A stretch of DNA of 64,000 nucleotides from Annona cherimola (GCA_030490835.1 CM059972.1:34017452-34081451); one strand, 5' to 3'; shown: positions 9,923 through 21,352, counted from the first letter of the stretch. Notes: a model not told the origin generated them from the letters alone. Numbers and translations: made by a program.

Positions 9923-10953
9923 AGTGTTTTAGGACATATGGATGTCCATCGCTAAAAGAAGCTATGTCAAAAATATTTTAAGACATCAAATGTCTCTGGG
10001 CTAAAGGAATTTTACGATGAAAAAATATTTTTGGACCTAAAAATGTCCTTTGCCGAAAAGGCTTATGTGAATGATGTTTTAGGACATGAGAATGTCCTTC
10101 TTTGCCAAAGGATTTATGAGAAAAATGTTTTGGACGTAAAATATCCACTGGCAAAAGATGATTTTATGTAAATGTCTTGGAACATTGGAAATGTTCACTC
10201 AAGACAAAACAAAATTAATTAAAGAGGGTAAAACATGGATGTTTTGCCTTAACATGCCCAGAGGTGGCTTGTAAATGATTTTTAAGAATGAATATTTTAT
10301 GATAATATTCAAGGACATAGAATCGTCCTCATGAACAGAGGATTTCATGTTAATGTTTTAGGACATGTAAATGTCCTTAAGAAAAAGGTGTTCAAGATGT
10401 TTAATGGAATGATTTTCAAGGAAGTCTTGCCCTAAAAGATAAAATGCTTGCTTACTGAGTTGTCACTCACGTTCTGTTTTTCCAAACCTTAGACAGGTAC
10501 CGGGAAACTCAAGGAGATGCAAATCTAAGAAATGACGTAAGACTGGAGATGATGGCCAGGTAGGCTATAAGGAATGGAAAAGCATGAACATGCTAAGGTA
10601 TGTAAATGTGTATGTGAACTTAATTAGAATTTTAAGTTCTATATGATTCAATGATTGAATGTATGGATGTATCAATGTAAAATGTGATGATTGAGTCAAG
10701 GAAACTTTCATTGTAGAATAGCAGGATGAGATGCTATGTAATAGAATTTGAAATTTTATTACAGGTGTGTTGTAGCTTGTATGATGAATGATGTTGATTG
10801 TAAAGAAATGATTGATGAATAAGTCGTAAAAAAAATTTTGAACGAGATCCAATTAAGAACCCGCCACGTGATCAGGGCAACAATCCTGATTCACATTTAC
10901 CAATCGATAAGGTCTTGAGGTAAGGAAGTGACATCCCGGTTTGGGGCGCCACA
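9923..10953 (+). repeat. Giant-LTR-family fragment, plus orientation
   Basis: About 1.03 kb homologous to the region 4218-5471 of the giant LTR: hairpin array, splice-bordered segment at 10497-10597, and the terminal GGGGCGCCACA. It is clearly diverged from 1-5471. It lacks the first several kilobases of the LTR. The left junction with the inverted stub at about 9922 is not an LTR end, so it arose by rearrangement or by insertion followed by deletion. Confidence 0.75.
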
Positions 10954-10963
10954 AGGAAGAAGG

Positions 10964-12531
10964 TGTTGGGTCCCGAATAGATGGCAAAACCCAAGAGGGG
11001 AGGGGTGAATTGGGTATTTAAAAATTTATAACTTAAACAGAAACTTGACCCCGGATTAATCCAGTCCCCTTAATGAAGAAACGAAATGGAAAGCAAAGTA
11101 ATGTAGAGAGCAGAAATGTAAATCAAGCAGACAAGAATTTTTATAGTGGTTCGGGCAACCTCCCTACTCCACTCTTCCAAGCTCACACTCCTTGTGACTT
11201 GGGTTCCACTATTGCATTCCACGAATACAATTAGAGCCTCTTGCTCTCTTCTAGATTCTAGCTCTAGGGGGCATATAACTCACTGCTCAAGTAGGTGATG
11301 AGTCACACTCCAATCACACACTACTTAGCATACACTTGATCCTAGTTCCTCAAACTAGATCAAGTTCAATTACAAATAAATGAAACAAAGAAATCTACAC
11401 TTTACAGTTGTGTATTAGCAGTTTTGGCGCAGAGAAGAACTTGTTGTAATGGCTTTGAAGATTCTGAAATAAAGCTCTTGCAATTTGAAGTAGAGTTCTT
11501 CTTCTTTGAGTGGCTTGATCTCTTTAGAGCTCTTGAATGTAGTAGTTAAGCACACTTAATGTTTTTCAGCTACTTCCCTCGTCCACCATGAATGCTATTT
11601 ATAATTTTGGAGGGAATCCGAACGTTAGAAGGTAGGTGGCGCGCATTTAATGCGCCAACGTTCGAATTAATTCCGACCGTTGCGACCCAAGTCGCAGGTG
11701 GAGTCGACTTCGGATGCGACTTCGCCCAAGTCGTAGATGGAGTCGACTTCGGGTGCGACTTCGCTTCTCCGTCGCAACTTCAAGTTCCAGTCAGGGTCGA
11801 CTTGGGTTCACGACTTGACCCAAGTCGCAGGTGAAGTCGACTTCGGGTGCGACTTCACCTTGGCAGTTGGTTTTATGAACTTTGAAAAACTTGGAAGATG
11901 ATTCGTTTTGCTTAGGCTTTCTTCCTTCAGTCCTTTTGATTCTGGAATGGCTCCTCATACTTATAGATCTTGTGAACCTTGAAGAACTTGACTTTGATTC
12001 TTCCTGGATTAGCTTGATCCTTGTGAATCTTTGAAGGAATTGAGTCTTGCTTGGAATTTGAAACACTTGAGTTGATAATGAGCTTGTTTTCTGAAAAAAT
12101 AGCTTCTGCCCGATCGAAGTCGATGTCGGAGTCGACTTCGGCTGCGACTTCACCTCAAGTCGTACGTGGAGTCGACTTGGGGTGCGACTTCGGCATTCTG
12201 CTGTTTTGAATTCAACTCTGGAAGATTTCGCCCGACTGAAGTCGATGGTGAGGTCGACTTCGTTTGCGACTTGGCTACCCAAGTCGCAGGTGGAGTCGAC
12301 TTGGCCTGCGACTTCACTTGCTCTTCTCCCGTTTTCAACTCTGGACAGTTTTGCATGTTTGAAGTCGATCTTGGAGTCGACTTGGGGAACGACTTGGCCT
12401 TCCAACTTGATTTTCTTCAAATGTATATTCCTTAAGACATTTCACAAACTTGTTAGTAGCCAAGACTTTCTCAAATTGATTTGTTAATCATCAAAACATA
12501 GATTTAGCTAGTTTTCCTCATGTTTCCAACA
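10964..12531 (-). repeat. Copia 3' LTR
   Basis: This 1568-bp repeat is bounded by TGTTGG and CCAACA and matches 17836-19403. It carries the same TATA box (11595-11603), nested hairpin (11619-11664) and palindromic module clusters (11689-11853 and 12112-12395) as the 5' LTR. Its last bases before the end read CATGTTTCC, a difference from the 5' LTR that serves as a marker in copy B. Confidence 0.95.
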
Positions 12532-12851
12532 ATCTCCCCCTTTTTGATGATTGACAAAACCGATTTGAGTGGATACCTTGCATTTAAATAAATAAGCTCA
12601 TATTCATAATGCAAACATTCAAAGTATTCATTTAAGCATATACATATCCTACTCTTCTCTCCTTAAATCTCTCTCCCCTTTAATCATCTCTCTCCCTTTT
12701 AATCATAAAGACTTATACTCAAATCCTCTTCTTCTCCCCATTCTTAAATCTCTCTCCCCCTTTTTGTCAATATATCAAAAAGATTAGAGGGTATTCAAAG
12801 AGATAGGTGGGTTAGCTCCCCCTAAATGGGTGCTCCCCCTCAATTTATGCT
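12532..12851 (-). other. Multiple polypurine tracts before the copia 3' LTR
   Basis: On the element's strand AAAAAGGGGGAGAT abuts the LTR at 12532-12546 and is the likely plus-strand primer. Further tracts of the type AAAGGGGAGAGAGA and AGGGGGAGC recur at about 12660-12710, 12745-12765 and 12815-12840. Clusters of such tracts are described for Sireviruses. No ORF is present. Confidence 0.75.
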
Positions 12852-15800
12852 TTAAGTGAGTTCAAGCATTCCCATGTCATTTCTAATCTTATAAAATGCT
12901 TCTTTTGCTAGGGGCTTAGTGAATATATCTGCAACTTGATCCTCTGTTCTTACATATACCAAACATATGTCATGATTTTCTACATGTTCTCTAATGAAAT
13001 GATGTCTAAGGTCTATATGTTTGGTCCTAGAATGCAAGACTGGATTCTTGGTTAGACATATGGCACTGGTATTGTCACATTTGATAGGTATATCTTTAAA
13101 ATCCATGCCATAGTCCCTAAGTTGCTGTTTCATCCAAAGTAATTGAGCACAACAGCTCCCGGCGGCAATATATTCGGCTTCCGCCGTAGATAGAGCAACA
13201 CTAGTTTGTTTTCTTGAAAACCATGAAACCAACATGCTTCCAAGAAACTGACATGTTCCACTAGTGCTTTTTCTATCTACTTTGTAACCAGCAAAATCCG
13301 CATCCGAGTAGCCGATTAGATCAAAATTAGAGCCCTTTGGATACCATAGTCCTAAATTGGTAGTGTCTACTAGATATCTAAAAATTCTTTTCACAGCTAC
13401 CAAGTGTGATTCTTTTGGGCATGATTGAAATCTAGAGCACATACACACACTAAACAAAATATCTGGCCTAGAAGCAGTTAAATACAATAAGGAACCTATC
13501 ATGCTTCTATACAATTTTATATCAACTAAGTTTCCCTTTTCATCTTTGTCCATTTTGATTGTGGAGCTCATGGGCATGTTTGCTCCTTTGCTGTTCTCCA
13601 TGCCAAACTTCTTGAGCATCTCCTTGATGTATTTGGACTGGTTTATGAAGATTCCTTCATTTAATTGCTTGATTTGCAGTCCAAGGAAGAAGTTTAGCTC
13701 TCCCATCATGCTCATCTCAAACTCTTTCTGCATAAGCTCAGAAAATTCTTGACAAAGAGTTTCATTAGTAGCACCAAAAATGATATCATCAACATAAATT
13801 TGAATGATCAATATGTCCTTTTCTTTATACTTGATAAACAAAGTGGTGTCTACCTTTCCTTTTTGAAAATCGTGATCAATCAGAAATTTGCTTAGTCTAT
13901 CATACCAAGCTCTTGGAGCTTGTTTTAATCCATATAATGCTTTGGTTAGCTTGTATACAAATTTAGATTGATCTTTTTCCTCAAATCTAGGTGGTTGCTC
14001 AACATACACCTCTTCATTTATATAACCATTTAGAAATGCACTTTTGACATCCATTTGAAACAATTTAAAGTTCATGTGAGATGCAAAAGCTAGTAAGATG
14101 CGAATTGCCTCTAATCTAGCAACCGGGGCATAGGATTCTTCAAAATCTATTCCTTCTTCTTGTGAGTATCCTTTTGCCACAAGTCTAGCTTTGTTCCTCA
14201 CTACAAGTCCACTTTCATCTAATTTGTTCCTAAAGACCCACTTGGTGTCAATAACAATACAGTCATTTGGTCTAGGAACAAGGTGCCAAACTTGATTTCT
14301 TTCAAATTGATTTAGCTCTTCTTGCATTGCTATAATCCAGTTTTCATCATCAAGAGCTTGTTCAATATTAGAAGGTTCAATCTTGGATACAAAAGCATAT
14401 TGTCCACACACATTTTGCTTTGACCTTCTAGTTTTTACACCTTCATACACATTTCCTATAACTTGCTCAATTGGATGTGCATGTTTGAATTTTAAATCAG
14501 ATGGAGGTTTATAGGAATCATTACCTTCACTTACCCTTTCCTCCAAGAATTCCTCTTGCTTTTCCATATGCAATTTTTCAAGATTGCTTGCTATGTCATC
14601 TGCATCACTTGAATCATCCTTTCTTTTAAAGCATGGGTTAGTTTCATCAAAAACAACATGTATGGATTCTTCTACAACTTGGTTTCGTTTATTGAAAACT
14701 CTATATGCTTTGCTATTTGATGAATAACCAAGGAATATTGCTTCATCACTTTTAGCATCAAGTTTTCCCAAGTTGGTTTTTCCATTGTTCAGAACATAAC
14801 ATGTGCATCCAAAAGTATGAAAATAAGATATGTTTGGTTTCTTTCCTTTCCATAGCTCATATGGGGTCTTTTTCAAGATTGCTCTAATGGTAACTCGATT
14901 CAATACATGACAAGCTGTACTTACAGCTTCACCCCAAAACTTCTTAGATAATTTGCTCTCATTTAGCATAGTTCTAGCCATCTCTTGTATAGTTCTATTT
15001 TTCCTCTCCACTACTCCATTTTGTTGTGGAGTCCTTGGTGCAGAAAATGTGTGATGAATTCCTTTTTCAGTACATAATTCTATGAATCGTTTGTTCTCAA
15101 ATTCACCACCATGGTCACTTCTTATAGTCATAATAGTACTTTGTTTTTCATTTTCCACCAAGTTTACAAACGTTGCAAACATAGAGAAGGCTTCATCTTT
15201 GCTAGCTAAAAGAATTATCCATGTGAATCTTGAAAAGTCATCAACAATTACAAATACATATTTCTTTCCACCAATGGTTAAAATGTCGGATGGCCCATAT
15301 AGATCCATGTGTAGCAATTGAAGCGGCCTAGTGGTGGAAATCTCCTTTTTGGTAGAGAAAGGCATCTTTGGTTGTTTAGATAATTGACATGCCTTACATA
15401 TTTTGTCTTTGTCATATTTCAACTTAGGCAAGCCTTCTACCAAACTCTTTTTCCATAGGGTTTTTATATTTCTCATGTTTATGTGTCCAAGCCTTTTATG
15501 CCAAACCCATGGATCATTATCAATGGCCATTAGACATTGACCATCTAGTTCATCAAGTGAAACCAAATATATATTTCCATGTCTTTTTCCACTAAACATG
15601 ATATGCTCACCATCAAATACATTGCATACAGATGATTCAAACACAACCTTATATCCTTTATCACATAATTGGCTAATGCTCATTAAGTTATGCTTGAGTC
15701 CTTCAACAAACAAAACATCCTCCATACATGCATTTGAGCTACTGTAAATATTTCCTTTACCTTTGATTTTACCTTTATCATTATTACCAAAGGCAACCGT

Positions 15801-15926
15801 TCCGTCGTTGCAAGGCTTAAGTTTGTGAAACAAATTTCTTTCTCCAGTCATGTGCCTTGAACAACCGCTATCCATGAACCATACATTATTTGCCTTTGCC
15901 TTTAAACAAATCTGAAAAGTAAACAA
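12852..15926 (-). CDS. Copia pol polyprotein (protease, integrase, RT, RNase H)
   Basis: An open frame of about 1024 codons. It starts in the protease with [12 protein letters not shown], then the GAG-pre-integrase region ([11 protein letters not shown]). The integrase core follows, with the acidic residues in [18 protein letters not shown] and [12 protein letters not shown]. The RT carries KSAFLNGY and catalytic YVDDIIFG, and RNase H has GYSDADFAG and [10 protein letters not shown]. All key catalytic motifs are present. The frame has no ATG at its upstream end (first possible codon TTG at 15926) and lies one base out of frame with gag, so it must be translated through frameshifting or has suffered a one-base indel. 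It makes the enzymes for reverse transcription and integration. Confidence 0.93.
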   Translation of the reverse strand: MFTFQICLKAKANNVWFMDSGCSRHMTGERNLFHKLKPCNDGTVAFGNNDKGKIKGKGNIYSSSNACMEDVLFVEGLKHNLMSISQLCDKGYKVVFESSVCNVFDGEHIMFSGKRHGNIYLVSLDELDGQCLMAIDNDPWVWHKRLGHINMRNIKTLWKKSLVEGLPKLKYDKDKICKACQLSKQPKMPFSTKKEISTTRPLQLLHMDLYGPSDILTIGGKKYVFVIVDDFSRFTWIILLASKDEAFSMFATFVNLVENEKQSTIMTIRSDHGGEFENKRFIELCTEKGIHHTFSAPRTPQQNGVVERKNRTIQEMARTMLNESKLSKKFWGEAVSTACHVLNRVTIRAILKKTPYELWKGKKPNISYFHTFGCTCYVLNNGKTNLGKLDAKSDEAIFLGYSSNSKAYRVFNKRNQVVEESIHVVFDETNPCFKRKDDSSDADDIASNLEKLHMEKQEEFLEERVSEGNDSYKPPSDLKFKHAHPIEQVIGNVYEGVKTRRSKQNVCGQYAFVSKIEPSNIEQALDDENWIIAMQEELNQFERNQVWHLVPRPNDCIVIDTKWVFRNKLDESGLVVRNKARLVAKGYSQEEGIDFEESYAPVARLEAIRILLAFASHMNFKLFQMDVKSAFLNGYINEEVYVEQPPRFEEKDQSKFVYKLTKALYGLKQAPRAWYDRLSKFLIDHDFQKGKVDTTLFIKYKEKDILIIQIYVDDIIFGATNETLCQEFSELMQKEFEMSMMGELNFFLGLQIKQLNEGIFINQSKYIKEMLKKFGMENSKGANMPMSSTIKMDKDEKGNLVDIKLYRSMIGSLLYLTASRPDILFSVCMCSRFQSCPKESHLVAVKRIFRYLVDTTNLGLWYPKGSNFDLIGYSDADFAGYKVDRKSTSGTCQFLGSMLVSWFSRKQTSVALSTAEAEYIAAGSCCAQLLWMKQQLRDYGMDFKDIPIKCDNTSAICLTKNPVLHSRTKHIDLRHHFIREHVENHDICLVYVRTEDQVADIFTKPLAKEAFYKIRNDMGMLELT

Positions 15927-15933
15927 ATAATCC

Positions 15934-17787
15934 TTATCTTTTTGGTACCCATTTTATGGGTCCATTTGGGTTAGTAATATTATTCAACCTTTGTTGCTCC
16001 AACTTAGAAAGTCCAAATCTTGTGTTCCTTGGAACCCAAACTAGTTTTGCACCATAATCAAACAATCTCTTAAAGTTACACTTGTAAACTTTATGACCCA
16101 TTTTGTTGCAAAAGTTGCAAGCCATTGGTAATCTAGGAGTAGGCCTCCAAGTATATTTTGGTTCAAATGTTGGTCTTTTAGTCCACATAACATTTCTCCT
16201 TTGTGGCTTGTATATAGGTGCAATTTTGGTTTGATATTTCCCAAGTGTAGGCACATTTGATTTGTCACTTTCTCCTTGCTCAAATGTATTGTATCCAAGA
16301 CCTCTTTTGTTTGTTTGGGAGGTCATGTTCAGAAACATCTTTACACTTTCTCCTGGATTAGAGAACTTTGCTAATGATTCATTTAAGGATTTGTTCTCCT
16401 TTTTCAGTTTCTCTACTTTTTTCAACAATGATTCATTTTCTTCTTTCAGTTTTGTTGATTTTTCAGCTAGTTTTCCATTTTCAATAATAATAAAGTTGCA
16501 TTGTTGTTTCTTTGAGGACAACTTGTTTCCTAGCTTTTTGATTTCCTCATATAATGAATCATAGGCAGTTTGTAGTTCTTCTAATTCAGCACATTTGATG
16601 CAATTTTGAAAAGAAGAATAACTTGATTGAGAATAGCAAGGTTTGGAAGTTACCTCATCATTGCTTGTACATTTGGTTGAGGTGGATTGTTCTTCCAAAA
16701 CTTCAGTCGTGTTTAAGCATAGCAAGTCCTCTTCTTGCTCGATTCGTGCCATGCAACATATTCTTGCACAGTTGGCTGCATCATTTTCGTTGGTTGAAGA
16801 GCTGCATGTTGATGAAGTCTCCTCGTTGACGAACATGCCTCTTCCTCTTGGCCTTTGGTATTTTCTTCTTTCATGACTCTCCTTTGGCCTTTCTTCTGGT
16901 GTAGGACATTGAGCTTGCATATGTCCTACGCCCCCGCATCGATAGCATTTTGTGACCTCCTTCTTCTTTTCTTTTTGTGGTCTTTCTTTGAAGTCTTTAA
17001 GGTTCTTTTCTTTTCTTATAAATTTTCGAAACTTGCGAGTAAGAAGTGCAATATCTTCATCACCATTGTTAGACGAGGAGGTAGACTCATCTGAGTTGCG
17101 TGCCGCTTTTAATGCAATGATTTTCTTGCCTTTATGATTCTCTTCGTTTCTTCTCTTAATTAGCTCATGTGACATTAGTGAGCTAATTAGATCTTCTAGC
17201 TTTAGGGTGTTGAGGTCTTTGGCTTCTTCAATAGCTGTAATCTTTGGAGTCCATGAATCCGGTAGAGCTTTCAATATCTTCATGACCTGCTCGGATTCAG
17301 AAATAGCTTTTCCAAGACCTTTTAGAGTATTAGTAATTTTAGAAAATCTCGCAAATATTTCAGAAATATTTTCAGTATCTAGCATTCTGAAATTTTCAAA
17401 CTCTCCAATCAAAATATTTCTCCTAGTCCCTTGGACTTGAGAGGTTCCTTCATAAATGGATGTTAGAGTATCCCATATCTCCTTGGCGGTTAGGCAAGAT
17501 GATACTCTATCATATTCCGAAGCCGTAAGAGCACAAAATAATGAATTCATTGCCTTGGCATTGCTCTTGACGGTTCTAACTTCCTCTTCGGTCCATTTGG
17601 AAGCTTTGTCATCGGTAGGCAAAATCACACCATCTTGGATAGCAATCCAAGAATCCATATCGGTAGCCATGATGAGTTGCTTCATACGAAGCTTCCAATA
17701 GCCAAAGTTGTTCCCATCAAACAATGGTGGCCTTGTAAAAGATTGGCCCTCGGCAAAAGCGGGAATTGGAATCGATTGGGATGCCAT
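15934..17787 (-). CDS. Copia gag (capsid/nucleocapsid)
   Basis: A 617-codon frame from ATG at 17787, 34 bp inside the primer site. Residues about 20-210 form the copia gag domain ([17 protein letters not shown], typical of plant copia). A zinc knuckle [14 protein letters not shown] lies near residue 280. A predicted coiled coil (Lys/Glu/Leu-rich, about 400-480) follows, then a second knuckle [14 protein letters not shown] near 570. The long tail with a second knuckle and the KRGLGY-type motif is Sirevirus-like. It ends in TAA at 15934-15936, with pol beginning in another frame just after. In copy B only the C-terminal part survives (56021-57044). Confidence 0.92.
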   Translation of the reverse strand: MASQSIPIPAFAEGQSFTRPPLFDGNNFGYWKLRMKQLIMATDMDSWIAIQDGVILPTDDKASKWTEEEVRTVKSNAKAMNSLFCALTASEYDRVSSCLTAKEIWDTLTSIYEGTSQVQGTRRNILIGEFENFRMLDTENISEIFARFSKITNTLKGLGKAISESEQVMKILKALPDSWTPKITAIEEAKDLNTLKLEDLISSLMSHELIKRRNEENHKGKKIIALKAARNSDESTSSSNNGDEDIALLTRKFRKFIRKEKNLKDFKERPQKEKKKEVTKCYRCGGVGHMQAQCPTPEERPKESHERRKYQRPRGRGMFVNEETSSTCSSSTNENDAANCARICCMARIEQEEDLLCLNTTEVLEEQSTSTKCTSNDEVTSKPCYSQSSYSSFQNCIKCAELEELQTAYDSLYEEIKKLGNKLSSKKQQCNFIIIENGKLAEKSTKLKEENESLLKKVEKLKKENKSLNESLAKFSNPGESVKMFLNMTSQTNKRGLGYNTFEQGESDKSNVPTLGKYQTKIAPIYKPQRRNVMWTKRPTFEPKYTWRPTPRLPMACNFCNKMGHKVYKCNFKRLFDYGAKLVWVPRNTRFGLSKLEQQRLNNITNPNGPIKWVPKR

Positions 17788-17821
17788 ATCAATAGATCTC
17801 TTTGGTTTAACTCAAAGACCT

Positions 17822-17833
17822 GCTCTGATACCA
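17822..17833 (-). other. Copia primer binding site
   Basis: On the minus strand it reads TGGTATCAGAGC, a perfect complement to the 3' end of initiator-Met tRNA, two bases from the 5' LTR. This is the standard plant copia primer site. It is missing from copy B. Confidence 0.95.
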
Positions 17834-18466
17834 CTTGTTAGGTCCCGAATAGATGACAAAACCGAAGAGGGGAGGGGTGAATTGGGTATTTAAAAATTTA
17901 TAACTTAAACAGAAACTTGACCCCAGATTAATCCAGTCCCCTTAATGAAGAAACGAAATGGAAAGCAAAGTAATGTAGAGAGCAGAAATGTAAATCAAGC
18001 AGACAAGAATTTTTATAGTGGTTCGGGCAACCTCCCTACTCCACTCTTCCAAGCTCACACTCCTTGTGACTTGGGTTCCACTATTGCATTCCACGAATAC
18101 AATTAGAGCCTCTTGCTCTCTTCTAGATTCTAGCTCTAGGGGGCATATAACTCACTGCTCAAGTAGGTGATGAGTCACACTCCAATCACACACTACTTAG
18201 CATACACTTGATCCTAGTTCCTCAAACTAGATCAAGTTCAATTACAAATAAATGAAACAAAGAAATCTACACTTTACAGTTGTGTATTAGCAGTTTTGGC
18301 GCAGAGAAGAACTTGTTGTAATGGCTTTGAAGATTCTGAAATAAAGCTCTTGCAATTTGAAGTAGAGTTCTTCTTCTTTGAGTGGCTTGATCTCTTTAGA
18401 GCTCTTGAATGTAGTAGTTAAGCACACTTAATGTTTTTCAGCTACTTCCCTCGTCCACCATGAATG

Positions 18467-18475
18467 CTATTTATA
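18467..18475 (-). promoter_or_regulatory. TATA box of the copia 5' LTR
   Basis: The minus strand reads TATAAATAG, a consensus plant TATA box, with transcription toward gag. The counterpart in the 3' LTR is 11595-11603. A nested hairpin (18491-18536) and the palindromic modules lie immediately upstream. Confidence 0.75.
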
Positions 18476-18490
18476 ATTTTGGAGGGAATC

Positions 18491-18536
18491 CGAACGTTAG
18501 AAGGTAGGTGGCGCGCATTTAATGCGCCAACGTTCG
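18491..18536 (-). promoter_or_regulatory. Nested hairpin upstream of the copia TATA box
   Basis: Outer arms CGAACGTT and AACGTTCG enclose an inner palindrome GCGCATTTAATGCGC. The arms are perfect. It is identical in all LTR copies in the window (11619-11664, 51706-51751, 58778-58823). Its position 15 bp upstream of the TATA box suggests a protein-binding or structural role; the binding factor is unknown. Confidence 0.55.
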
Positions 18537-18560
18537 AATTAATTCCGACCGTTGCGACCC

Positions 18561-19270
18561 AAGTCGCAGGTGGAGTCGACTTCGGATGCGACTTCGCCCA
18601 AGTCGTAGATGGAGTCGACTTCGGGTGCGACTTCGCTTCTCCGTCGCAACTTCAAGTTCCAGTCAGGGTCGACTTGGGTTCACGACTTGACCCAAGTCGC
18701 AGGTGAAGTCGACTTCGGGTGCGACTTCACCTTGGCAGTTGGTTTTATGAACTTTGAAAAACTTGGAAGATGATTCGTTTTGCTTAGGCTTTCTTCCTTC
18801 AGTCCTTTTGATTCTGGAATGGCTCCTCATACTTATAGATCTTGTGAACCTTGAAGAACTTGACTTTGATTCTTCCTGGATTAGCTTGATCCTTGTGAAT
18901 CTTTGAAGGAATTGAGTCTTGCTTGGAATTTGAAACACTTGAGTTGATAATCAGCTTGTTTTCTGAAAAAATAGCTTCTGCCCGATCGAAGTCGATGTCG
19001 GAGTCGACTTCGGCTGCGACTTCACCTCAAGTCGTACGTGGAGTCGACTTGGGGTGCGACTTCGGCATTCTGCTGTTTTGAATTCAACTCTGGAAGATTT
19101 CGCCCGACTGAAGTCGATGGTGAGGTCGACTTCGTTTGCGACTTGGCTACCCAAGTCGCAGGTGGAGTCGACTTGGCCTGCGACTTCACTTGCTCTTCTC
19201 CCGTTTTCAACTCTGGACAGTTTTGCATGTTTGAAGTCGATCTTGGAGTCGACTTGGGGAACGACTTGGC
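18561..19270 (-). promoter_or_regulatory. Palindromic GTCGAC modules in copia U3
   Basis: Two clusters (18561-18725 and 18984-19270) hold about eight copies of a roughly 35-bp module. The central palindrome AGTCGACT is flanked by inverted arms AAGTCGCA and TGCGACTT. Copies vary slightly, for example GTCGTAG or GTCGTAC in the left arm. The clusters lie upstream of the TATA box. Repeated LTR palindromes are known in Sireviruses; this particular module I do not recognise. Confidence 0.65.
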
Positions 19271-19403
19271 CTTCCAACTTGATTTTCTTCAAATGTATAT
19301 TCCTTAAGACATTTCACAAACTTGTTAGTAGCCAAGACTTTCTCAAATTGATTTGTTAATCATCAAAACATAGATTTAGCTAGTTTTCCTCATATTTCCA
19401 ACA

Positions 19404-19587
19404 GAAGGAAGAGAGGAGAAGAAGAAAGGAGAGGCGCAGTGGCGCAATCGTCGCGCTGGAGTCGACTTAACCCTAACTGAAGTTGACTTTGCCCCTGTGG
19501 AGTTGACTTCGGTGAAGTCGACTTGAGCTAGTCAGAGTTGACTAGGCTTTTTGACTTGGAATTCTGTATCCTTTCTAATTTTCTCCC
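19404..19587 (-). repeat. Remnant of an older Sirevirus-like LTR (left flank)
   Basis: Between the young copia element and the Athila-like element are 184 bp containing several GTCGACTT and GTTGACTT motifs like those of the copia LTR, plus a purine-rich start. With the copia pol end at 31710-31789 it suggests that both younger elements inserted into or beside an older copia element of the same orientation. Confidence 0.45.
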
Positions 19588-21199
19588 TGATAACTCATAA
19601 AAATGCGAGTTATCATGGCCCATTTCAGACTTTATTTGTGCATTAGTCCGAGAGATAAGACTTAGTTTTCATTCATTTAGTTTAATTTCCACTCACTTCG
19701 CATTTTAGGAGCATTATTTAGTTTTTAGGCATTTTTAGCATTAATTAGGCATTTTTAGTCAATTTACTTAGTTTTTCCATCTTTTGCAGGAAGGACAGGA
19801 CATATAAAAGCATGCGGGTGAGTGGAATGCAGATCGAGATCAAGTCACAAGGCAAGTGGATGGCGCCCAGGCGCCACCCTACGTGCTTTTGCCAGGACTC
19901 CAGAAAAATTCAGAAAACAAGTGGCTTCTAGTGAGTTGGTGCCTAGGCGCCAGCCAGGGCCGCCCAGGCGCCACCTTACTAACATGCAGAGCAGCACAGC
20001 AGGGTTTTTGAAGCCACAAGTCATACTGCTTCTAGGGAGTTGGCGCCTAGGCGCCAAGGCATGAAATCCTAGGGTTTGCAGAAAAGTTCCAAGTTGCCAA
20101 GCACACAGAGAGTTGGCACCTAGGTGCCAGCTAGGGGCGCATAGGCACCAATACGCATCCGTATGTGCAAATTTTAGTGCGTAGGCTATGCAACTGGATT
20201 CTATTAATAGATCCTAGGGGGTTCGCGTGCAAAAAAAAAAGAGAGAGAGGAGAGCCTAAAAACGAACTACACAACAAGAGAAAGAGAAAATCGCGATTAA
20301 AGCACAGATTGAAGAGAGGATTCAACCTCGTTGGTGGAAGCCGCCGGAAAATAATTTTCTCTATTTCTTTCTAATTTTCATTCTCTACTTTCATGGATAC
20401 TTTCAATATAAATGTAATGGATGTTGTGATCATGTCTATGAACTAAACCTCCATTAGATGGATGGTTAGGATGAATTGAATTCTAAACTATATTGTTTTT
20501 GGTTCTTTGAATTTCAGGAATGAATATTTAATTTTATATATGATTGTGTATGATTTACCTTTGCATGTGCGGATTTAATGCTTTTTACAATATTAGCTAC
20601 CTTGTAAGATGATTTAATTACTTGATTTATCCTTGGAAGAGGAAGATCTCTGCTAGATCCATGTACAAAGCATAGGTTTCTTCTTGGTTAAGGGGAGTTG
20701 TTTAACGGATAGGAATATACCGTTAAACCCTATGTAGTTATTAAACAGGTTATGAACTTATCAATTTCACTTTATATAATGGCATGGGAACATAGCAATT
20801 AAATAAGGTGTGATTAGCTTTATATAATGTTGTAAGACATATATAGAGATTAATGAACTTGGGCTAGTAAATCCATACATAATCCAATTAAAAAGAACCA
20901 ATGCAATATAGTTTAGATTCAAGAATTCCAAGCTATCCATCTGCCACCCCTGATTAGTAACTTTGTTTCTAGTATCCAGTAGTTTCGTAAACTCTACTAT
21001 GATTTATTTTTGCAATCGTAGCTTTAGTTTAAATCATAAACTCAAAATTCTCTACCCATCAAAAGCAATCAAACTAATTAATAATTTAGGTTAACAATTC
21101 CTCGTGGGAACGATACTCTACTCACTCTTTATTACTTGACACGGCACGTATACTTGAATAAATAGCGAGCATTTTAATTCACATATACACAGCTCATCA
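19588..21199 (+). repeat. Athila-like 5' LTR
   Basis: 1612 bp from TGATAACTCATAAA to CAGCTCATCA, homologous to 30124-31709. It holds GGCGCC palindromic boxes (19860-20150) upstream of a degenerate TATA box, TATTAATAG at 20202-20210. A short purine-rich leader follows. It has no coding capacity. Confidence 0.92.
19860..20150 (+). promoter_or_regulatory. GGCGCC palindromic boxes in Athila-like U3
   Basis: The sequence holds several boxes of the type GGCGCCTAGGCGCC or GGCGCCCAGGCGCC. The clearest is the perfect 18-bp palindrome TTGGCGCCTAGGCGCCAA at 20040-20057. Mutated versions (TTGGCACCTAGGTGCCA near 20113) keep dyad symmetry. They lie upstream of the TATA-like site, as the palindromes of the copia LTR do, though the sequences are unrelated. 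Confidence 0.6.
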
Positions 21200-21205
21200 A
21201 GTTTT

Positions 21206-21223
21206 TGGCACCATTGCCGGGGA
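21206..21223 (+). other. Primer binding site, Asp-tRNA type
   Basis: TGGCACCATTGCCGGGGA differs at two positions from the complement of the 3' end of plant Asp tRNA. Both differences are G to A at CpG sites, as expected from methylcytosine deamination. It lies six bases after the 5' LTR. Confidence 0.75.
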
Positions 21224-21352
21224 ATTGTTTAGCCAATTATTGTTAGTTTTATTGCTTTCTTATATAATTCTGTAGAATAGTTTATTTTCGTAATTTTTTT
21301 AGTCTAGAATTTTTTTCGCTAGTTCAATTGAATTGGTTTTTCGAGATTAATC

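Larger units (their letters stand above)
1..16957. repeat. Segmental duplication, copy A
   Basis: This stretch reappears at 40085-57044. The offset is 40084 up to about 6830, then 40087 after a 3-bp indel. By eye there are roughly 15 substitutions in the first 8 kb, about 0.2%. The duplicated stretch crosses the boundaries of several nested elements, so it is a duplication of an already nested locus and not parallel insertion. Copy A carries on past 16957 into the intact 5' part of the copia element, whereas copy B breaks there. Confidence 0.95.
10964..19403 (-). mobile_element. Complete Sirevirus-like Ty1-copia retrotransposon
   Basis: This 8440-bp element has a 5-bp target duplication GAAGG (10959-10963 and 19404-19408), LTRs with TGTTGG/CCAACA ends, a Met-tRNA primer site next to the 5' LTR and a polypurine tract next to the 3' LTR. 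The coding order on the minus strand is gag, protease, integrase, RT, RNase H, which is copia order. The LTRs differ at about six of 1568 positions by eye (0.4%), so the insertion is young. Lineage signs are the long gag with coiled coil and second zinc knuckle and several polypurine tracts before the 3' LTR. There is no envelope-like ORF. The only coding defect seen is the frame offset between gag and pol. Confidence 0.92.
17836..19403 (-). repeat. Copia 5' LTR
   Basis: A 1568-bp repeat running from TGTTAGG to CCAACA, nearly identical to the 3' LTR. Marker differences from the 3' LTR lie near 17840, 17856, 17864, at GATAATCAGC near 18957, and CATATTTCC near the right end. It should drive transcription leftwards; the region right of the TATA box is U3. 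Confidence 0.95.

Noticed and set aside
12166..12435. Frames within the copia LTR (several on both strands)
   Set aside because: They are produced by the GTCGACTT modules, overlap each other on both strands and have no known domain.
12532..12851. Envelope-like ORF after copia pol
   Set aside because: Some Sireviruses have one, but only 320 bp of polypurine-tract DNA with no open frame lie here.
17822..17833. tRNA gene fragment
   Set aside because: The short match to a tRNA end is the element's primer binding site; no cloverleaf surrounds it.
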